Source: Rhodanobacteraceae bacterium (lineage in GTDB: Bacteria; Pseudomonadota; Gammaproteobacteria; Xanthomonadales; Rhodanobacteraceae). From it: DNA of 64,000 nucleotides. The translations under genes and the position numbers were made by a program. Location of the stretch: NCBI GenBank assembly GCA_027019085.1, contig JALUXG010000010.1, positions 25,366-89,365 on the forward strand, in the 5' to 3' direction. Of this stretch, positions 59,532 to 64,000 are shown piece after piece; positions within the stretch are counted from its first letter, which is position 1, and the number at the start of each line of letters is the position of its first letter. The notes under the pieces were generated by a model. The model saw nothing but the letters and a program-made list of their open reading frames with translations, made no database searches and was not told the DNA's origin.

Positions 59532-60302
59532 ATGAAGATTGCTTCCTGGAACGTCAATTCACTGAAGGTGCGCCTGCCGCACCTGGAGCAGTGGCTGGCC
59601 GATTCGAAGCCGGACATCGTCGCCCTGCAGGAAACCAAGCTGACCGACGACCGGTTCCCGGTCGCCGAGATCGGCGCCATGGGCTATCAAGCGGCGTTCT
59701 CGGGACAAAAGACCTACAACGGCGTTGCGGTCCTGTCGAACCAGCCGATCAGCGACGTGGTCACCGATCCGCCCGGACTTGCCGACGAGCAGCGCCGCAT
59801 TCTCGCTGCGAGCGTGGGTGATCTTCGCGTGGTCAACCTGTACGTGGTCAACGGCAAGGCCGTGGGCGACCCGAAGTACGACTACAAGCTGGACTGGCTG
59901 GCCCGCGTGCGGGATTTTCTTGCCGCCGAGCTGTCACGTCACCCGAACCTGGTGGTACTCGGCGACTTCAACATCGCACCCGATGACCGCGATCTGCATG
60001 ACCCGGACAGCTGGAAGGACAAGATCCTGTGTTCCGTGCCCGAGCGCAAGGCACTGGCGGCGATCACGGAGCTGGGCCTGAGCGACAGCTTCCGTCTGTT
60101 CGAGGACGGCACCGGCCACTTCAGCTGGTGGGACTACCGCCAGGCGGCATTCCGGCGCAACATGGGTCTGCGCATCGACCTGATCCTGGTCAGCGATGCG
60201 CTGAAGGCGCGCGCCCGGGCTGCCGCGATCGAACGCGAACCGCGCACCTGGGAGCGCCCTTCCGACCATACCCCGGTCACCGTCGAACTGGATATGCCAT
60301 GA
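59532..60302 (+). CDS. xthA: Exodeoxyribonuclease III
   Basis: XthA (256 residues) is an AP endonuclease and 3' exonuclease. The EEP-fold catalytic residues are visible: NVNSLKVR (Asn), LQETKL (Glu34), GDFNIAPDDRD (Asp/Asn), and SDHTPV (His). RIDLILVS carries the second Asp. It is the E. coli XthA type. Its stop overlaps the UPF0149 start by four bases (ATGA). Confidence 0.97.
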   Translation: MKIASWNVNSLKVRLPHLEQWLADSKPDIVALQETKLTDDRFPVAEIGAMGYQAAFSGQKTYNGVAVLSNQPISDVVTDPPGLADEQRRILAASVGDLRVVNLYVVNGKAVGDPKYDYKLDWLARVRDFLAAELSRHPNLVVLGDFNIAPDDRDLHDPDSWKDKILCSVPERKALAAITELGLSDSFRLFEDGTGHFSWWDYRQAAFRRNMGLRIDLILVSDALKARARAAAIEREPRTWERPSDHTPVTVELDMP

Positions 60303-60970
60303 GAGCGACCGACTGGCCAAGCTCGCTGACCCGCAGTGAGCTGGAAGAACTCGATACTTTCCTGCGCCACAGTGCGAAAGAGGGCGACCTGCTGCTGGAC
60401 GGTGTGCACGGCCTGCTCACTGCCCTGGTCATCGGCCCGGATCCGGCAAGCCCCGACGAATGGCTGCCGGAAGTCCTGCACGTCCCGTTTGCCGAGCCCG
60501 AACAGGCAACGCGGGTTCTGTCCCTGCTGGCCAAGCTCAATGATTCGATCGGTGCCGAGCTGGATGTCGATGCCTACGAGCCGATCCTCGGGGAGGTGGA
60601 GGACGAGACCGGCACGGCCCTCACTGCGGCGGGCTGGTGCGAGGGATTCAGCCGCGGTATCGATCTGCGCGCCGGATTCTGGGAACACCGCCTGGCCGGG
60701 GACGGCGAGCTGATCGAGCTGCTCAGTCCGATCATGGCGCTGGCCGTGGACGAGGGGGTACTGACCGGCGAGACCGAATTCGAGAAGCTATCCGACGAAG
60801 AATACGAGTCCTGCCTCGAGCGGCTTCCGGAAGTCCTGTTGTCGGTGGCGCAGTACTGGCACGACAAGGCGCCCAGCGAAGCCGAACGCCGCGCCGCTGC
60901 CGAGCGCGAACCGCCGACGGCCGATCGCGACGCTCCCCCGCGTCACCGCGACGGCCACTGGCTGCATTGA
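60299..60970 (+). CDS. UPF0149 (YgfB/YecA-like) family protein
   Basis: A 223-residue UPF0149 protein. The core (DTFLRHSAKEGDLLLDGVHG; LTALVIGPDPASPDEWLPEV; WCEGFSRGIDL) is conserved, and the C-terminal tail is charged (EREPPTADRDAPPRHRDGHW). In many relatives the tail ends in a Cys-rich SEC-C zinc motif; here there is none. No clear function is known for the family. Coupled to xthA by a four-base overlap (ATG 60299). Confidence 0.9.
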   Translation: MRATDWPSSLTRSELEELDTFLRHSAKEGDLLLDGVHGLLTALVIGPDPASPDEWLPEVLHVPFAEPEQATRVLSLLAKLNDSIGAELDVDAYEPILGEVEDETGTALTAAGWCEGFSRGIDLRAGFWEHRLAGDGELIELLSPIMALAVDEGVLTGETEFEKLSDEEYESCLERLPEVLLSVAQYWHDKAPSEAERRAAAEREPPTADRDAPPRHRDGHWLH

Positions 60971-61008
60971 CGCAAGTGTTTTCCAGGCCTGGCCAGGGCC
61001 CTTATCCG

Positions 61009-61153
61009 GGCAGGAGCGCCGGCAGGCGCGAAGGGGTCATGTGGCAGGTTGCAACCCTGCGTGATCGCACCACAGGCATGCCCTTCGGTTACGGCTTCCG
61101 CCGCTCCTACCGAGGTGCGGGCTTGCGGTGGCAGGAGCGCCGGCAGGCGCGAA
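61009..61153. repeat. Three REP-like elements (GTAGGAGC type) in one spacer
   Basis: Two identical 24-base copies (GGCAGGAGCGCC followed by GGCAGGCGCGAA) lie at 61009-61032 and 61130-61153. Between them, at about 61088-61111 on the minus strand, is a related GTAGGAGCGGCGGAAGCCGT element. All match the GTAGGAGC-type intergenic repeats of Xanthomonadales and Pseudomonas. No gene is seen in the 320-base spacer 60971-61290. Confidence 0.75.
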
Positions 61154-61290
61154 CGGCATGACGAAAATGGGCCACCCCGGTGACCGCCATCCGCCTGGAA
61201 GAAACAGTCCGTTCCCCTGAGGCAACTGGAAATGTACGCACGGCGGACACATGCTTGCGGTAACGACTCTTGATGAAAGGCGGTCCGCCC

Positions 61291-62133
61291 ATGTCCACCC
61301 GTACCGTAATGCACCGCGTGCGCGGCCAGCCCACCTCCGACGGCGCAGGCGTGCGCCTGACCCGCATCATCGGCCAGGACGCGCTGGACATGCTCGACCC
61401 GTTCCTGCTGCTGGACGAGTTCGGATCCGACAAACCCGGTGACTACATCGCCGGGTTTCCCGAGCATCCGCATCGCGGTTTCGAGACCGTCACCTACATG
61501 CTCGACGGCCGCATGCGCCATGGCGACAACCAGGGCAACAGCGGCGTCCTCGGGCCCGGCAGCGTGCAGTGGATGACCGCCGGTCGCGGCATCGTGCACT
61601 CGGAGATGCCCGAGCAGGAAGAAGGCCTGATGCGCGGCTTCCAGTTGTGGGTGAATCTGCCGGCGAAGGACAAGATGTGCGCACCGCGCTATCAGGACAT
61701 CGAGGCCGGAAAAATTCCCGAAATCGAACCGCTATCCGGTGTACGACTGCGCGTGGTGGCCGGACGATTCGGTGATACCGAGGGTCCGGTACGCGGCATT
61801 GCCACCGAACCCCTGTATCTGGATATTGCCCTGCAGGCAGGTACGGCCCTCACCGTACCTGTGTCCACGGGCCACCATGCCTTCGCCTATGTGTTCGAGG
61901 GCGGTCCCGTCACGCTTGGCGGTGTCCCCCTGGGACGCAATGAACTGGCCGTGTTGTCGGATGGAGATGAAGTGACGCTCCGCGTCACAAATGACCCTGC
62001 GCGCGTGCTGTTGGTCGCGGGCCGCCCCTTGCACGAACCTGTGGCGCGTTATGGACCCTTTGTGATGAACACGAAAGCGGAAATAGTCGAAGCCGTCGAA
62101 GACTATCGCAAAGGTCGGTTCCAGGGACGCTAG
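61291..62133 (+). CDS. Pirin-family bicupin protein
   Basis: A 280-residue bicupin. The iron-binding His/Glu set is visible in EHPHRGFETVTYMLDG and the HSEMPE motif. Bacterial pirins can be quercetinases or regulators; the function here is not known. ATG 61291 (MSTRTV) fits the family start, while ATG 61273 gives a short extension. The gene stands alone after the repeat-rich spacer. Confidence 0.9.
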   Translation: MSTRTVMHRVRGQPTSDGAGVRLTRIIGQDALDMLDPFLLLDEFGSDKPGDYIAGFPEHPHRGFETVTYMLDGRMRHGDNQGNSGVLGPGSVQWMTAGRGIVHSEMPEQEEGLMRGFQLWVNLPAKDKMCAPRYQDIEAGKIPEIEPLSGVRLRVVAGRFGDTEGPVRGIATEPLYLDIALQAGTALTVPVSTGHHAFAYVFEGGPVTLGGVPLGRNELAVLSDGDEVTLRVTNDPARVLLVAGRPLHEPVARYGPFVMNTKAEIVEAVEDYRKGRFQGR

Positions 62134-62414
62134 ACAGCGGAGTAAATGCGTACTTCAAGGAGCACTGCCGACACCAGAGGATATCCGCATGTCCCTGGGT
62201 GCCGGGAGCAGGCGCGACCAAGCGTATCTGTGACAGAAGCATTGGAAGGAAGTGGCATATTACTTGCTTGCTCAGCATGGGATTGCGTTGCCGATCTCAT
62301 GAAGTGAACGGGATCTGGACGCTTGCTCCATTGCCCTGACAGTGGCCGGGCGATGGCAGCGGAAGTGAAAATTTTAGCCGTTCGGTCGTAGCTATCCCCA
62401 CAAGAGCAGGCACG

Positions 62415-63902
62415 ATGCGGAACCCACTCCGAAAGATGGTCCGAATGCTATTCGGAAGCACACGGCGGCGGATGATGACGATGGTGGTCATTGCCGTGCT
62501 TCCCGGGTTCATGGTTGCGACATTGAATGCCATGCATGCCGTCAGCAATGCAAAGGCAGCGACGCGCGCTTCTCTGGTGGAGGCGCTGGACCGGCTTGTG
62601 TTCGAACAGCATTTCGCCGCGGGAGAAATCACGGATGACATGAACCGGCTGGCGCTTGCCTTGGGTGATCCGCATGCATCGTGTTCAGCAAGCTTGAATG
62701 CGTTCTTTCAGGCGAATGTCGATTACCGCGGCATGGGTGTAGTCAGCCCGGAAGGCAGGATCGTGTGCAGACTGGACCGAGATGGCACACGGGAAGTCGT
62801 ACCTGATTCCGGGTTGCTGGAGAAAGCAGAGTCGGCACGAGGATCCACCCTTACAACCTTGAGAAAGACCTCTGGCGGGCGATTGCCCGTGGTGATGTTT
62901 GTGCATGCTTTCACCACAACAGAGGGGCATCGATTCGTCCTGTTTGCGATGAAGTCGTTCGATAGCGTATTTCATCTGAGAAACATTAAATTCACGCCGG
63001 TCGCGTCGATCACGATTGTGGATGCAAGCGGCGACTTCTATCGCTTTCATGCCGATAAAGAGGGAGCCGATATTGGCCGTGACATCGCGCGGAAGAATCT
63101 CTATCGGATGCTCGATCCGGTGGGACGGCCGTTTCTATACGAGTCCGGAAGCGGACTGTTAGGTATGGTTCCGCTCGGTATGGTTGGCGTACCCGACGGC
63201 ATTGTGATCAGCATTCCACGTCATGAGCTGTATCGCAATGCGTATGCCCAAATTCACCAAACAGCTTGGTTGCTGTCCCTTTTCCTGGTATTGACCCTGA
63301 TGTTGGCATGGTGGATCAGTAAACGATTCATCATCAAGCCTCAGCTGACATTGATGTCGGTTGCAGAGAATATTGCCAGGGGCAATTACTTTGTACGGAC
63401 GGGCATCAAATACGGAAGTGACGATGTGTCACGACTGGCTTTGTCCTTCGATGGCATGGCGGACGAGATTGAGAAGAATGCCAAGAAGGAGAGTGCGTAC
63501 AGAAGGAAACTGGAGCGAACCAATCGTATTTACGAAGTTCAGCAGTCAGTAATTGATGCCCTCCTCAACAGGGAGAATCAAGAGGGTTTGATGGACACGG
63601 TCTGTAAAGCATCATGCGAGATCGGAGGCCTGGCCCTGGCATGGATCGGAGAGGTCGATACCGAAGCCCGGGTGTTGCGTCCGGTTTGTTGGGCGGGCAC
63701 CTGCAGCGAGGCCGTAGCCGGTATCGTGGCCGATCTGGAGAATGAAGTGCCGACCTATCTTGTTCCGTGCGCGGAAACGGCACGCACCGGTGTCTTGTCG
63801 ATCATGGATCCATATCCATGCGTAGCGAACGGCAAAGACGAAGTTGCCGGGATCGGGAACGGCAAAGTGGGGGCGATACTTGCGGTGCAAGTGGGTACCT
63901 GA
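62415..63902 (+). CDS. Membrane sensor with HAMP and truncated GAF domain, no output domain
   Basis: A 495-residue protein. A first helix (MMTMVVIAVLPGFMVATLNA, residues about 20-40) leads to a periplasmic sensor region (about 45-280), then a second helix (WLLSLFLVLTLMLAWW), a HAMP segment (about 305-360; FIIKPQLTLMSVAENIARGN), a coiled coil, and the first half of a GAF domain (GGLALAWIGEVDTEARVLRP). It ends where the GAF core should continue, with no kinase, GGDEF or EAL part. Codon use is less GC-rich than the region average. Either a truncated diguanylate cyclase/kinase or a stand-alone sensor. Confidence 0.78.
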   Translation: MRNPLRKMVRMLFGSTRRRMMTMVVIAVLPGFMVATLNAMHAVSNAKAATRASLVEALDRLVFEQHFAAGEITDDMNRLALALGDPHASCSASLNAFFQANVDYRGMGVVSPEGRIVCRLDRDGTREVVPDSGLLEKAESARGSTLTTLRKTSGGRLPVVMFVHAFTTTEGHRFVLFAMKSFDSVFHLRNIKFTPVASITIVDASGDFYRFHADKEGADIGRDIARKNLYRMLDPVGRPFLYESGSGLLGMVPLGMVGVPDGIVISIPRHELYRNAYAQIHQTAWLLSLFLVLTLMLAWWISKRFIIKPQLTLMSVAENIARGNYFVRTGIKYGSDDVSRLALSFDGMADEIEKNAKKESAYRRKLERTNRIYEVQQSVIDALLNRENQEGLMDTVCKASCEIGGLALAWIGEVDTEARVLRPVCWAGTCSEAVAGIVADLENEVPTYLVPCAETARTGVLSIMDPYPCVANGKDEVAGIGNGKVGAILAVQVGT

Positions 63903-63987
63903 TTAGCCCTCTTCCTCAGCCCGGAATCGCATGATTTGCGACGTCTCTAGCGCACCATGGCCCCACGATCCAGCGAGGACAACTCCC

Positions 63988-64000
63988 ATGGCTATGAATG
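63988..64000 (+). CDS. Possible start of a further gene at the window end
   Basis: ATG GCT ATG AAT at 63988, preceded by GAGGA about ten bases upstream, could begin a gene that runs out of the window. Only four codons are visible, so nothing more can be said. Confidence 0.3.

Noticed and set aside
62134..62414. The 281-base spacer before the truncated sensor as an RNA gene or riboswitch
   Set aside because: It is less GC-rich than its surroundings, but I could not find a convincing stem set, promoter or conserved motif in it.

Overview
The window is a high-GC, gene-dense bacterial chromosome segment. Gene content and order point to the Xanthomonadales, most likely Rhodanobacteraceae (Rhodanobacter/Dyella-like): tonB-exbB-exbD-exbD next to pdxJ, lptM-dapF-DUF484-xerC followed by hslVU, a phenylalanine hydroxylase divergent from an Lrp regulator, and GTAGGAGC-type intergenic repeats. 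The assignment is by inference; no rRNA or marker comparison was possible. I see no tRNA, rRNA, CRISPR array, prophage or transposase.

Region by region: 1-3.4 kb holds an unrecognised gene cut by the window edge, a MazEF-like toxin-antitoxin pair, an O-methyltransferase and a GNAT enzyme. 3.4-9.4 kb holds phhA/lrp, a PlsC acyltransferase with a YheT-like hydrolase, a PQQ-type sugar dehydrogenase, a PEBP protein and uppP. 9.4-17.8 kb is a compact nitrogen-control region: a TorF-family porin, glnK, amtB, glnA, ntrB, ntrC and guanine deaminase. It has two sigma-54 promoters with paired NtrC sites and a third NtrC site on the ntrB promoter. 17.7-28.4 kb is housekeeping metabolism (ClC channel, DUF885 peptidase, fbp, aldehyde dehydrogenase, acs, a phosphopantetheinyl transferase, pdxJ). 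28.6-32.6 kb holds the TonB energising system and a TPR protein.

32.8-43.1 kb is the replication-origin neighbourhood: gyrB, recF, dnaN and dnaA on the minus strand, with rpmH, rnpA, yidC and mnmE on the plus strand. Two perfect TTGTCCACA DnaA boxes lie in an AT-richer dnaA-dnaN spacer, the best oriC candidate here. 43.2-49.4 kb has a glutathione transferase and the minus-strand run lptM-dapF-DUF484-xerC-hslV-hslU. 49.4-54.0 kb carries a GNAT/RimK-like ATP-grasp pair, a lipocalin, aroE and a remnant of a YkgJ-like cysteine-cluster gene. 54.2-64.0 kb has a membrane protein/XRE regulator pair with twin operators, a cNMP-binding patatin coupled to a gamma carbonic anhydrase, prlC, xthA, UPF0149, a pirin, and a membrane sensor that stops inside its GAF domain.

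Nothing looks like a wholly new defence or biosynthetic system. The strongest non-routine signals are regulatory: the NtrC/sigma-54 circuit with an apparently leaderless, NtrC-occluded ntrB promoter; the twin-operator XRE/membrane pair; two kinds of REP-like repeats; the RLAN/RimK-GNAT pair; and the gene remnant and output-less sensor.
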